From positions 92,267 through 156,266 of the forward strand of contig NXFV01000748.1 in NCBI GenBank assembly GCA_002803225.1: a stretch of 64,000 nt of DNA. The letters are read 5' to 3'. Source of the stretch: Gamarada debralockiae (Eukaryota > Ascomycota > Leotiomycetes > Helotiales > Hyphodiscaceae). This document shows, in pieces, positions 11,290-22,270 of the stretch. Position numbers and translations under genes: made by a program. Positions within the stretch are counted from its first letter, which is position 1. Each line of letters begins with the position of its first letter. The notes under the pieces are model-generated. The model did no database searches and was not told the DNA's origin. It was given only the letters and a program-made list of their open reading frames with translations.

Positions 11290-12309
11290 ATCCCCAGTGC
11301 AGGGCCTTCATACGATCTCTAATGGTGCGATCTCTCTGCGATACGTCCTTGATCGAGAAAAACGGTGCGAATGGGTGAATTATTTGAGAAAATTGTGATG
11401 AGCAGAAGAGTATACGGTGGATGAGTCTTTAGTCTATCAAATGATGCGTGGTTTTCGCAACAAAAGCATGTGCTTCGACTTGTTCTTCAGCCAGAGAGTT
11501 GCATTCGGATGGATACAAAACGTCCTCTTTGGCTTTGGGTCGAATCGCCTTGCTTGTAACGGTAGAACAAAATTTTCTTCTGATTATCTAGTAAGGTAAT
11601 CAAAATGCATTGTGCCTCCATTCTGTGAGAAGCCAGTTACTTGATCACAGTGAAAGCGCCTAGGTGCCATTTATTTTGTGAAATCCTCCCATTCGAACCC
11701 AAATTCCATAAATGTCAGTAGAGCAGCTTGCCTCCCGACTCCGTTGACACAGTTTCTTAAAAGAGAAGGAACCTCGCTTTGGATGAGAGATATCTGTCTC
11801 ATCTCTTCAAGTCGATTCAGCGATTCAACAGCCATCAATTTCCTTGCGAGATAACATCCGAGGAACTGCTACTGAGGACCTGCACAGATTTCCTGGGATA
11901 TCACGCTTGCGTATCTCGAGCTATCTAGTTCTTCAATTCCTCTTAACAACACGTGGTAAACGCATGCAGCTGAACAAAGTTGAGCAGTCCAATTTGCGTT
12001 TCATTAGTCTCGATGCGTGAGGCCAGTGATTTCGCGTCATCCACTCCCCTCCCAACGAAGCACTGTCTCGAAATCGGATCGATCAAGCCATCTCTTTCGT
12101 CTAGAGCTAACTATGGCGGATAAAAGGTGCTCTTTCTGTGGCAATGAGCTCAAAGCTCGGGAGAAGTACGTCCCTTTGAAGTCAAGATTCATGTCAACCT
12201 CGAATAACTGATAGCTCTCGTGTCACCGAGTGGTTAAGATCATTATTGCTTTGACTATCAATTCTCGCAAGGCAGCCCTTGCTCACAGATGCAGAATATG
12301 GCCATCAAA
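11290..12309. other. Intergenic, 1.0 kb, no supported gene
   Basis: This is the 3' flank of STM1 and of the minus-strand CorA-like gene (convergent). A 32-codon open frame at 12113-12211 begins with a CxxC pair (CSFCGNELKAREKY), but it has no partner cysteines and no clear continuation. Near 12216-12245 is a TGTCACCGAGTGGTTAAG string like a serine tRNA A-box without the rest of a tRNA. Confidence 0.4.
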
Positions 12310-14440
12310 TCATACCTCCACAGGAGCCGAAATTTCCTTCCTACGAGTACGAAAGCGCGAGAAGACTCCTGTCATCACGTCCGTTGAGATCTGCCTTTTG
12401 CTTTCAGCTTGTCGCTCATCCGTACTCGAGCTTCCGCTGACGCTACTGTTTTTCTGGCTGTTCTCATTCTTGTGTTTCCCTGAGCGACTCCAGAACTCTT
12501 TCGTGAAGATGCGCCTCGCCGCGTGAACAGGAATCCACCATTCCGTTGGAGTTTTGCTCTCACTTCGCGGCATGAACTCCTCGAATCTCTCTCCAATGTC
12601 CCTCCACCATGCATTGTCTTTCTGCCTATGTTCCAGAAGTGCTTCACGCTGAGGATGGTAAAGCTTTCGGATCTTGCTTGTGGTATGGTCCATGTTGAAA
12701 ACTAACGCGTAAGTGACGACACCGAAAAGAACCGCAGTGATGATAAAGGGGACCCTCGTCGCATTTTCTTCGATGTTGGGGACGGCCCAAAGCGCCTGGC
12801 CTGAGTTTCAGTCTGGATTGAAGCTTGCGAATCGGACTTTACTGGCATTTTGCAGAAGTATGAAAAGACCACGCATGTCAGGCTAACGGCACAGCAATGG
12901 GAGGAAGCTTACAGCACAGAATCCGAGTGGGAGACAAAAGATGCTGACGTATGTGAGAAGCTTTACATTTTCTCCTAATCGAGTTGATCCTCTGCTCTCC
13001 ATGAAAGCATTGGCATTGAAAAGCTAAAGAGCGGCCCATTAGTTGAGTCTTGCCGTTCAGTCCCCCATGCCTACTGGAAGCTATGCTTACCCCGTCTCGC
13101 AATGCTTTTACAGTTTCAAGCTTATTCTTGAATTGAGCTAGCAAGTTCACCAATGTTTCTCGCTGTTTGTCAGCCTTCTTGACGCTTCTTTTCAAATCCT
13201 TAAGCATTCGTGCGCCATTTTGCTCAGCAGTAAGAAGAACCTTATGTCCAGTTTCGTAGCCAAACTGCGGGGTTAGACACAGAGCATCCAGCCTCATTGC
13301 AAGTTATCAAGCTCAAGCACTGGCTTCACGCGTGCTTCGTGGTGCAGTTCTACCTGCTTGATATTATCGGAAATGCTAAGGATGAATTCGTTGAGACAGC
13401 CAATCACCCAGAAATACTTCTGAGACCTAGAGCAGGTCTCATCATCGAAAAGAAGCCTTGCATATTCCTTGGGCTTCATGAAGTCCTCAGAAAGCAATTT
13501 TTCCAAGTATTCGTTCAATCCACGCCATCTGGCAATTATCCATCACAAGCCAAAATCAATGCAATTCAACTCGGCTTCAATCCTTGTGGAAGAGTAGAGG
13601 ATTCCTCGTCCAGCAGCCTGCCAGCCTTCGGTTTGCAAGACAAGGATGTGTAGAAAGGCTGCAGACCAAAAACTTCTGGCGAATCAAATTCCAAATAATG
13701 CTCGTTGTAACTAAGAGCTTGTTTATGTTGACATACTATCTGCTGGGGGAATTGACGGAGGCGAACACGAGTACATATTATGAACGCGCAACGGCGAAGT
13801 AAGTTCATCCCTCATTGTTCCGGGCTGGGTCTGGGTCCTGGAATACATTGCCGATCCGCCAGTGGGGTTCGCCGTATACTGGTATGTTGGGAAGAGAGGA
13901 GGTGCTCAGATGCCTAGGATCAAAGAGTAACTTGAAAAAGGTGACATGAAAAGGTTCCGTCACCATTTCGTAACTGTTGGAGGAGATGCTTTCTGCTCCT
14001 TCACTACAAAGCAAGTGCTTCTGCACAGCATAGGACAAAAAAACTGTTAAGTCATCCAGTTCTTCATCGTCCCTAGCAGTACCAGCCAGATAAATGCATC
14101 GCATTTTCTGATCCGAACTGATCGCAGGGTCATTAGTGCCAAGCGCTCCTAAGCCTGTAGTGCATCTGTTATAAGATTAGTGACATATATATGAAAGCAA
14201 AGATTAGGAGGAGTCTTGCATGAGACGACGCCATGGCGCATTGGTCCTGAACTTCCCCTTCTCAGTAATCAAGCAGCGTATTCCCAAATCTGAAATTTCG
14301 ACGGGCGGAAAAAGCTCCCGTATTTGGTCTGGCCATTGTGAGTTTGAGTAAATAGTCAGCTTTATAGTATAGGAAGGCAAAAAGGCCCTCTACAATGGAC
14401 TTACTTCGGGAGAATGCCAGTCGATCTTATATCCCAATCT
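12310..14440 (-). CDS. CorA-like membrane protein, N terminus unresolved, perhaps decaying
   Basis: Several exons can be chained on the minus strand: 13528-13321, 13264-13091, 13023-12913 and 12795-12310 all join in frame. They read WVIGCLNEFILSISDNIKQ, a coiled coil (LKRSVKKADKQRETLVNLLAQFKN), then NVKLLTYVSIFCLPLGFCAALWAVP and FIITAVLFGVVTYALVFNM. Two hydrophobic helices separated by a short loop after a long coiled coil is the layout of the CorA magnesium-transporter superfamily as found in fungal proteins. The GMN motif is absent (CAALWAVPN instead), as is common in these fungal paralogs. Upstream pieces on the same strand (13805-14104, and about 14220-14360 reading WPDQIRELFPPVEISDLGIRC) look like its N-terminal half. 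I could not find a clean start, and one needed donor (GTCTTG near 13645) is poor, so a pseudogene is possible. Transport activity is not implied. Confidence 0.55.
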
Positions 14441-14914
14441 ATATCCCAATTAAAAAACTGTTCTCTCGGATTCTCCTTAGAGACTGTACGGTTGGAAAGC
14501 CATAGGTAACGTCATTGCCAGGCGACCATAGATCAAAGTCCACAACCACAAATTCCAGCCCCCGTTTATCGAGAGCAGCTAGCTGCTGAATTTGGAAATT
14601 GCATCCTCGCTGGTTTTCTCATCGACTTCGTCAAAGCATGCGGGAAATGCTAGCCCCTTTGGACTCAACCGGAGGCCGATACGACCGTCGTTGGAACTGC
14701 CCACATCTTCTCAAGACATCGAGATGCGCCCTCACACAGGCACGATTTACGCCAATCACTTCAGCAATGGCTTAGCCAAGTGGAAGATTCTGGGGTGAGA
14801 GCACTGCATCGCTCTGCTAGCAAACCCATAATCCGTGAGTATTGAGATATATTCAGCCTTGAGACGCATTGAAACTAATATTTAAAGATTGAGATACTGC
14901 CCAACCATTACCAC
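14441..14914. other. Spacer within a decayed region
   Basis: No intact gene is seen. A 12-base string (ATTGGGATATAG-like) is directly doubled near 14432-14456. A plus-strand open frame at 14592-14798 is not recognisable. Confidence 0.3.
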
Positions 14915-15358
14915 TCTCTTTACCGACTCATCAAAGTCTCAAAGCTCCGGCCACAAAGCTTTGCTCGGTTTCTATTCCGAGTTTTTCGATGCCGCTTGCT
15001 ATTGAAACTTCGAGGAGTGAATCACAAGAGGTCATCTTGCCAGAGCACGTGGCAGAAGAAGTCCACGTTTTCTTCCCATGGGTCTACAAGTGGTCGAATA
15101 ACTGGCGACATCGAACCCGAGGAGCTATGCGTCCTTCGTGATAAATTGCAAAACCCTCTATTCACCGAGGCCATGTACATATTATTTACAAAGTACAGAG
15201 GAAATTGGCCTCTTACCAACGATGTGGACTACATATACAGCAATGTCATTGAGGGATCGAAGCTGAGAGAATTCATTAAGGCCGTGATCCTCACGAACGG
15301 ACCACTCTCGGGCGATGCTAAAGTATGTTGGGGCGAAGAAAGCGAACAGATCTATTAA
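14915..15358 (+). pseudogene. Broken BTB/POZ-domain gene
   Basis: Pieces of a fungal BTB/POZ protein lie in all three plus frames. First frame: LFTDSSKSQSS then HKALLGFYSEFFDAACY, ended by TGA at 15003-15005. A second frame continues SESQEVILPEHVAEEVHVFFPWVY, and a third, from about 15089, gives SGRITGDIEPEELCVLRDKLQNPLF followed by the usual helical tail YIYSNVIEGSKLREFIKAVIL. In intact fungal homologs these run on without a break (strand-helix BTB core, then WLYSG, then ELC-L-DKLQNPLFTNA). The second break equals one extra A at about 15088. The gaps are too small for introns. The N-terminal start and the C-terminal end are also missing. I therefore read it as a dead gene unless base errors explain it. 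Confidence 0.7.
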
Positions 15359-16004
15359 TGGATTTTGTTGATCCGATGTGATGGAGATCTTGCTGAGGAT
15401 ATTGCTCGTGAGGGAAGCTTCTCCAACCGGGCGGATGAGAGTTTCGACGAGATACCGTATGTCCTAGTAAATTAGGAACAGTACCTTGAGCCCCGAAGAC
15501 CCGCGACCTCGACGAGTTCATCCAGGGAAAGATGCGAGCCGGCACACGATAATTCGACACTTCGAGAGCAAACTTCAAGTCGTTAAGATAGAGTGAATAT
15601 TCGAGAAACAGTGGTATGAATTAGGGAATGGGTGATGGATAGCAAGGACGATACAGTGCTTGATTTCATACAATCGATGGCGGAACCGAAGGGTTGGTGA
15701 CACAATTCAGCCCGCTAGAGCAAGGAGGCTTTCCTTTTGAGATGTATTGAACCTCCCAGTTTTCTCTGGTTCTACGGAGTCTATCCGGCTATGTCCAAGG
15801 AGAGTAACGATAGGGGCGACTTCAACTTAGAGGATAGAAGGCAAATTTACAAAACGAGTGTGGAAAAGAACAGATGAAGAGCCAATTCGAAGTGACTGAT
15901 TCAGAATAAACTTTCCTTCATCTTTCCCTCCTTCCGATCTTTTAGTCCTCGTACTAAGGAGGTATAACACCTTAAAAATCATTCACTGCATCCAATCTTG
16001 AATC
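15359..16004. other. Spacer, no gene seen
   Basis: AT-rich, decayed-looking sequence between the BTB relic and the palindromes. Short frames only. Confidence 0.3.
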
Positions 16005-16135
16005 GTTCAAACAGTTTGAACGGTTCAAATTTCGGATTCTCTAATTCCCAAAGGGATATTATGAGATTAGGAATCCTGTGGAAATACACTCTCTTGAAGG
16101 TTCAAACAGTTTGAACGATTCAAATTTCCGGCTTT
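16005..16135. repeat. Twin copies of a 17-bp palindrome with shared flank
   Basis: GTTCAAACAGTTTGAAC occurs at 16005-16021 and again at 16100-16116. Each copy is a perfect inverted repeat around a central A. Both are followed by a near-identical tail (GGTTCAAATTTCGG and GATTCAAATTTCCGG). The copies are 95 bp apart. The half-site GTTCAAA recurs in the tail, so each unit holds three related half-sites. No gene spans them. Confidence 0.85.
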
Positions 16136-16148
16136 TGCAATTTCTACT

Positions 16149-16786
16149 TTGAATTATGACCATACGATCCTGCGGAAAAGCGTTCCACTAATTGATTATT
16201 CAAAGCGGTTGGAAGATCCAAGGTCGCATGGTCCGAATGGGAAATGTAATCCAGCTTCAATCCTCAAAGGAAGGACCTCTCAGGTGACTAGAGAGGAGAT
16301 TAGTAAATTCGATGAAGCAAGAGTCAAAAGATGGGCTGCGTTGACCGCAAAAGGCGGCCCCTGGTTACCGATATATTTCTCTCGCCACAAGGATCGTTTT
16401 GTTAGAACTAGCAAACAGAGGTCGAATAGAAATCTTACCATCACGACAACCACCATCTCTACCAAGGAGAGGATAGCAAAACTATATCTGTTGAAGCTAC
16501 GGATGACTTTATCCAGCAGCTAGGCATGAACTACACTACTCAGAACATAGAGCCCACTACGACTGTCGGACCCTCGACGTGGAAACTCCAATCGAAGCTA
16601 AAATTTCTATCGAAGAGGAATGCACATCGAGAACCAATTAAACATTGCTACGATATAGTCCTCGCTATGACATGGCCCTCGACAAGGGATCTGAAGACGC
16701 GACCAAAACGTGTTGGAAAATCGATGGACTGCTTTCGTGAAACAGACTTTTGGTGCCTCACTCAGATACAGCATCATCCTAGGTAG
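16149..16786 (+). pseudogene. Coding-like remnants, unidentified
   Basis: Two open frames (16149-16523 and 16526-16786) read protein-like stretches such as EEISKFDEARVKRWAALTAKGGPWLP. In the frame shared with the second one, SVEATDDFIQQLGMNYTTQ precedes its ATG, so the two lie in different frames with overlap and no clear intron. I recognise no family. It may be the remains of one gene, in keeping with the decayed surroundings. Confidence 0.25.
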
Positions 16787-16987
16787 GAGGATGTACTCAT
16801 CAATTTGAAATATAGTCTAATTAAGTACAGACAAACTTTTGCGCACTCTCACATCTCCTTCGCAGATTGTATAAAATTTCTAGTAAATTCTACAATACAT
16901 ATATCTCATCAGTCAGTTTCCTCATTTAAATCTTTCCACATTCATTCTAGTTTTAGGTGGCCTGTTTCTGAGAGTTCTCAGGTGAAC

Positions 16988-17073
16988 AACAGAGAAGAAC
17001 AGAGAAAGAACAGAGAAAGAACAGAGAAAGAACAGAGAAAGAACAGAGAAAGAACAGAGAAAGAACAGAGACA
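16988..17073. repeat. 11-bp minisatellite (AACAGAGAAAG)n
   Basis: About eight tandem copies of an 11-bp purine-rich unit (AACAGAGAAAG, first copy one base short, last copy ending ACAG). The plus strand is all purine and C-poor. It lies upstream of the CDF transporter gene but about 620 bp from its start codon. Confidence 0.9.
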
Positions 17074-17693
17074 GAAAATATAACAGATCTTGCCACCCTC
17101 AGTACAGAGTACAAGGTTTCAGTAAGTACTTATGAGCTTTCACGCCAGTGTTTTCGCACACTTTGCTAGTGAGAGTTTGGTATTACCCATAAAGTACTCA
17201 TATGCCAAGAGCTTCCTTGGTCTTCAGTGACTCTTTCACCGGCTCGGCCCCTCACGCATTTCGGCAGATTGACTGAAATTATTCTCATTGTGTGAAAGTA
17301 CGCAGCAGCTTCTCTTGGCAAAGAAGAAAGCCAGTCAATTATATGTACAGCCGGCACCAGGATATTCGCGTCAATTCGTAACCCCCTGAGTCGCTCCAGC
17401 TTTTGAGAATGGACAAGGCTGACTAAGGTCACCTTATCTTTAAAAATACAGTGGTGGAGCCGCGGTAAGCAGGGGACCAAAAAGCGGGCTTTCCCCAAAA
17501 ATCTTCGAAATGCAAGCATCTGGATTCGTCGTCGTCATTTGGGTGCGTCTTTTCTTCACTCCGAGACTCCTAGAAACCCCCAGGACGTGAATGATCCCCT
17601 CCTTAGAATACGCGCGTCCTGTATAGCAGGTTTGACCGTGTGAGGAGGTCTTTACCCAGCTTTTGGACCTCTTAAATAATTTATTTTGTATTT
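17074..17693. promoter_or_regulatory. Upstream region of the CDF transporter gene
   Basis: No supported gene. A 117-codon frame on the minus strand (17166-17519) is unrecognisable. The last 50 bases before the ATG at 17694 are AT-rich (TTAAATAATTTATTTTG), a possible TATA-like core. Confidence 0.35.
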
Positions 17694-19139
17694 ATGCCTC
17701 TGTGCAGGCCTCACACCCTGGCGCGGCTAACGCCTGTCACACATTCACTGCGCCAGCTGAGCCTCCTGAAGCCAGATCAACAAAAACGAGTCTACCAAAC
17801 AACCGCTGCAGACTCCTATTTACTCCTTAATTCTATTACAAAGGGCTGCCTACCACACTCCTTTCCTCGATTACACTCTTTAACGAATACCTTCACTCCT
17901 CGGAACCGATCAATGGCTGCCATTACCACTTCTCAGACCCGGAGCCATTCTGGCCATCACCATCACCACGACAATACCTACCTCACGTCTACGAATAAGA
18001 ATGACGCCGGTGTGCGGATAACTCGAATTGGCCTCTACTCTAACCTGGGAATGGCAGTTGCGAAGGGAGTGGGAGGATACGTTTTCAATTCACAATCCAT
18101 GATTGCGGATGCATGGCATAGTTTGACGGATTTGGCCAGTGATATTTTGACATTGGCGACGGTGTCATGGAGTCTGAAGCCACCTACTGCGTTATTTCCT
18201 ACTGGATTTGGCAAGGTAGAGAGTTTGGGATCGCTGGGAGTCAGTGGCATGCTGTTATTTGGAGGGTGCTTCATGTGCCTGAACAGTTGCGAGATCCTAT
18301 ATGCACACTTCTTTTTGGATGCCCATGCAGCTGCAGAGGTGGCCGCACATGCACATGGCCACAGTCACAGTCATGGAGCCGCTGCACCGAGTTTGCATGC
18401 TGCCTGGCTGGCTGCAGGAACAGTCATTTTGAAGGAGTGGTTGTATCAAGCAAGTAAGTAGCATCCGGTCTCTTGCATTTGGAAGATGCTAACGATCTTC
18501 ACAGCAATGAAAGTAGCCAAAGAACGAAAGTCATCTGTCCTAGCGTCCAATGCCATTCACCACCGAGTCGACTCTCTTACCGGTATCGTCACACTCTTTG
18601 CGATTCTCGGTGCGAATTTCCTACATGAAGCTGCGTGGTTAGATCCTGTTGGAGGACTCCTGATATCTCTTCTCGTTATCAAGGCTGGTTGGGGCAACAC
18701 CGTTTCGGCGTTATATGAGCTGGCAGACAAGGGAATCGATTCAGAAATCAAAGAATCAGTCATACGAGCAGTCAAGAAGAGCTTTGCAAACCTTAGAGAA
18801 GGACCACAAGTGGAATTGAGGGAAGTGGAGGGTGTCAAGTCAGGCCAGAACTACTTGGTAGACCTCCAACTGGCTGTCCCCAAGTCATGGACGGTTGAGG
18901 ATGTCAGGGAAGTCGAGGAGGGAGTTAGAGAGATGGTCGGATCGAAAGTACGAGGTGTTCGCAGAGTCAAGGTCCGCTTTGTGCCAAAGGACGACGAGTC
19001 AACATCTCTGTTCGATGAGTTTATAAGTGGGGATATGAGCCCAAGGGCTAGTCCAGAGCCCGAGGAAGAGCATGACCACGATCACGACCATGAGCATGCA
19101 CACACCAACGGAAACGGTAATGGCAAGAAGACCCAATAG
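17694..19139 (+). CDS. MMT1: Mitochondrial CDF-family metal transporter (Mmt1/2-like)
   Basis: Two exons (17694-18453, 18505-19139; donor GTAAGT) give 464 residues. Residues 1-75 are basic and hydroxylated with few acids, as in a mitochondrial leader. The transport domain follows: GLYSNLGMAVAKGVGGYVF, then SMIADAWHSLTDLASD with the paired metal-binding Asp of cation diffusion facilitators. The second site HHRVDSLTG lies on TM5, just after the intron. A His-rich loop (HAHGHSHSHG) lies between TM4 and TM5. The cytosolic-type C-terminal domain follows (VELREVEGVKSGQNYLVDLQLAVP), and the end is again His/Asp-rich. Yeast Mmt1/Mmt2 export iron from mitochondria, and this is the closest named family by leader and sequence. 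The exact metal is not shown by the sequence. Confidence 0.87.
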
Positions 19140-19542
19140 ACCTTCGGATGTGAATATAGTGGGTAGCTTGTGGAATTGGTTTAGAGAGTGGGCTGGCGTT
19201 ACGTCACAGGGAGAGAGGTATTACCTCATACTTCTGGAAATTTGGAAAGACTTGCTACAGCAAGATGGAGTTCAGGAGGACTCTTCGCATTCAACAGGTG
19301 CTGTATAACACAATTGATAGAATGTCCATACTTTCTCTCTCTGTATTGGTGCGCATGAGAGTTGGAAGCCACAGCCGCCACAGTTACTGATTCAGGCTAA
19401 ATAAGATACCCCTGCCAACCCCCCACCATAAAATCCCACTCCTCATCAGATCAACAAACCTTTATATTCAGAAAAGTTTCATTTGGGAAAAAGGGAAAGA
19501 GCCTGATACTTCCCCTCCAAGTACTAGGGTTGTAGCTTCATC
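19140..19542. promoter_or_regulatory. Upstream region of xylulokinase gene
   Basis: This holds the 3' flank of the transporter gene and the promoter of the next. A run TCTCTCTCTGTATTGG near 19335 and a CA/CT-rich leader are present. No gene is seen. Confidence 0.35.
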
Positions 19543-21354
19543 ATGTCGAGCCAGGACGGGCCACTGTATCTAGGATTCGATCTTTCGACCCAACAGCTGA
19601 AAGGTGGTTTCGTACCTTTTTTGGAGAATACAGCTAATTTTATAAGCAATTATCATAACATCCGAATTAAAAGTCCTCTATGAGGCCAAAGCCGACTTTG
19701 ATGCAGATCTTTCAAAGTATGGCATCAAGAAAGGTGTCTTCATCAATGAGGCAGAAAGAGAGGTCTATGCTCCAGTAGCTATGTGGTTGGAAGCTGTGGA
19801 TTTAGTTCTCCAGCGACTGAAAGAAAAAGAAACTCCCTTTCAGAGAATCAAAGGTATCTCCGGTGCTGGTCAACAGCATGGAAGCATCTACTGGAGTAAG
19901 ACTGGCGAGGAGCTACTTGGTACCTTGAAGCCTGAAGGAACTCTGGTCGAGCAACTATCTGAGAAAGGTTTCGCCCATCCTTTCAGTCCAAACTGGCAAG
20001 ACGCAAGTACTCAAAGGGAATGTGATAGCTTCGATGCTGAGCTGGGCTCTGCAGAGAAACTGGCTGAGGAAACTGGAAGCAAGGCTCATCATGTAAGTTC
20101 AACCATAGATTTGACTTCCGGCTTAACACAGCTGATCCGCTCCAGCGTTTCACGGGACCGCAAATCATGCGCTTCCATAGATTGAGACCAGAAGTTTACC
20201 GCGCTACCTCCCGCATCACCCTGGTCTCCTCGTTCCTTGCTTCCGTTTTCCTGGGGAAAATAGCGCCGTTCGACATCAGCGATGTCTGCGGTATGAACCT
20301 CTGGGATATCAAAGCCGGGGCTTGGAGTGAGCCATTGCTCAAACTAGCAGCAGGAGACGACGGTCTTGATTCTCTCAAGCAGAAACTTGGAACCGTTAGA
20401 GAAGATGGAGGAGGTAGCATGGGCCCCATCTCCAAGTACTTCGTTCAACGCTATGGCTTCCCGGAGGACTGCGGCATTACGCCGTTCACCGGCGACAACC
20501 CGTCAACTATCCTCGCACTACCACTTCGACCCCTCGACGCAATCGTCTCGCTTGGAACTTCAACCACATTTCTTATGTCAACACCAAATTATGTCCCTGA
20601 TCCAGCATATCATTTCTTCAACCATCCAACTACGGCAGGGCTCTACATGTTCATGCTCTGCTACAAGAATGGTGGTTTAGCCCGTGAAAAGACCCGTGAC
20701 GCTCTTCCGGCTTCCTCGTCCTCCGACAGCTGGGCAACTTTTAACGATATCGCACTCACTACCCCTCCGCTCGGCCAAAGCTCAACTTCCGATCCAGCAA
20801 AACTTGGACTCTTCTTTCCACTACCTGAAATCGTCCCCAATGTCCGAGCTGGGACTTGGCGCTACACATGCTCAAGCGATGGATCCAACCTGCAAGAATC
20901 AGTGTCAGGATGGAGTAAAGAAGCAGATGCTCGCGCCATCGTAGAATCTCAAATCCTCTCTCTTCGTCTGCGCTCCCAAAAACTGGTGCACAGTCCCGCA
21001 GAAGGTGTACCTCCTCAACCACGACGTATCTATCTTGTAGGAGGAGGATCTCTCAATCCCGCCATTGCGAGGATCATCGGCGATGTTCTAGGAGGTGTGG
21101 AAGGAGTATGGAGATTGGATGTTGGCGGCAATGCTTGTGCGTTGGGTGGAGCTTATAAGGCTGTTTGGGCGATGGAGAGGAGGGAGGGAGAGAGCTTTGA
21201 GGAGTTGATTGGGGAGAGGTGGCATGAGAGTGAGGCTGTTGTTAAGGTTGATGTGGGGTATAGGAGTGATGTTTGGGACAGGTATGGGAATGTGTTGGGT
21301 ACGTTTGAGGAGATGGAGAAGGAGGTTCTGAAGGGAGAGGAGAGGAACAAGTAA
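19543..21354 (+). CDS. XKS1: D-xylulokinase (FGGY carbohydrate kinase)
   Basis: Three exons (19543-19603, 19647-20092, 20146-21354) give 571 residues, the size of fungal xylulokinases. The first actin-like fold starts [27 protein letters not shown] (the STQQ loop contacts substrate and ATP). It continues [13 protein letters not shown], then [27 protein letters not shown] and [20 protein letters not shown]. The second fold has [28 protein letters not shown], and a C-terminal nucleotide site [26 protein letters not shown] followed by [16 protein letters not shown]. The enzyme phosphorylates D-xylulose to xylulose 5-phosphate in the cytosol, feeding xylose and arabinose carbon into the pentose phosphate pathway. 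The first intron is only 43 bp. Confidence 0.94.
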
Positions 21355-21670
21355 GTTTAGTCCTTCTGAGCGAATGAAAGCGGCTATTGCCTCCCCTTGT
21401 ATTTGGAGATCATCAAAGATGTGTGGACTTTGTGAATCTTGTCATTTTGAATCGTTCAATTGATTAGAGCGAGAATCGAGGCAAAAACGAGTCTGAATAA
21501 GGCTACTATAACTAAATTGTTGGTTATAAAAACTTCAGATGAAAACTTGACCGTTTGGGTGACCATGAAAAAAAGGTATCCGCTTCCCAACCTTACCAGT
21601 TTTAACTTTGAATGAATGTGTCGCCTTCAATAATCCACTCTTCTCCCTCCCCCAAAAGGCTTTGCAAAAT
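21355..21670. other. Short convergent spacer
   Basis: 3' flanks of xylulokinase and of the minus-strand unknown gene. Nothing else is visible. Confidence 0.35.
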
Positions 21671-22270
21671 CTACGCATAAGCTGGCAGTTCATGGCCTCT
21701 CCCTTCCCCAACATTCACAGTTTCCTCTCCCCTCTGACTCGGCAACAATTTCTTCTTCATATGCACCGCCTCCAACGCGACCCGCAAGTCCCTGTTCTCC
21801 CCCGCCTCCAACGCGCTCGAAATCTCCTTCTCCTCCGCATCCAACAACTTCCACCTCATACACTCTTCCTCCCAGAAAAACAGCATCCCCACCAACTTCC
21901 TCTGCGCATGTACACTAATAATCGCAAGCTGGCTCGCGAAATCCTTCGTCACGGCACCGGTATTCACCGTCATCTGCGCCTCCTGACTTGCTCCAGAACT
22001 GGGCCCGTCTTCTGGCGCCAGGAGAATGATTTGGCTTTTGACTAGAGCTTTGTATACTTTCTTGGATAGGGATTCTGTGCCTACAATTCCGGCCATGAAG
22101 AAGGACTTTTCAGATAGGTAACGGGGATGGGGCATAGCGAGTTGCCATCTCAAGAGGTCATCGGCCTGCTGGGGAGAGAGGTCGACGTCTTTGGGGTCAT
22201 CGCTTGCGAAGTTTGGTATTGCATTGTTGATGAGGCGCATCCAGGAAAATTTCTTCCCCGGTGCCGCCAT
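21671..22270 (-). CDS. Unknown 199-aa protein
   Basis: A single exon from ATG at 22270 to a stop at 21671 encodes 199 residues starting MAAPGKKFSWMRLINNAIPNF. It has no signal peptide and no clear membrane span. Conserved-looking blocks are DVDLSPQQADDLLRWQLAMPHPRYLSEKS and FFMAGIVGTESLSKKVYKALVKS. The C-terminal half is helical and charged (CMRWKLLDAEEKEISSALEAGENRDLRVALEAVHMKKK). The frame has no internal lesion and amino-acid use is normal, so I accept it as a gene. I do not recognise the family or a function. Confidence 0.65.
   Translation of the reverse strand: MAAPGKKFSWMRLINNAIPNFASDDPKDVDLSPQQADDLLRWQLAMPHPRYLSEKSFFMAGIVGTESLSKKVYKALVKSQIILLAPEDGPSSGASQEAQMTVNTGAVTKDFASQLAIISVHAQRKLVGMLFFWEEECMRWKLLDAEEKEISSALEAGENRDLRVALEAVHMKKKLLPSQRGEETVNVGEGRGHELPAYA

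Noticed and set aside
10412..11398. 328-codon plus-strand frame over STM1
   Set aside because: It is an out-of-frame reading of the STM1 exons and reads through two introns; the STM1 frame has clear family homology.
12113..12211. Short zinc-ribbon-like frame (CSFCGNEL)
   Set aside because: Only one CxxC, 32 codons, no continuation by splicing found.
12214..12290. Serine-tRNA-like A-box (TGTCACCGAGTGGTTAAG)
   Set aside because: No B-box (GGTTCGANNCC), no matching acceptor stem and no proper anticodon arm follow, so it is not a working tRNA; chance or a worn fragment.
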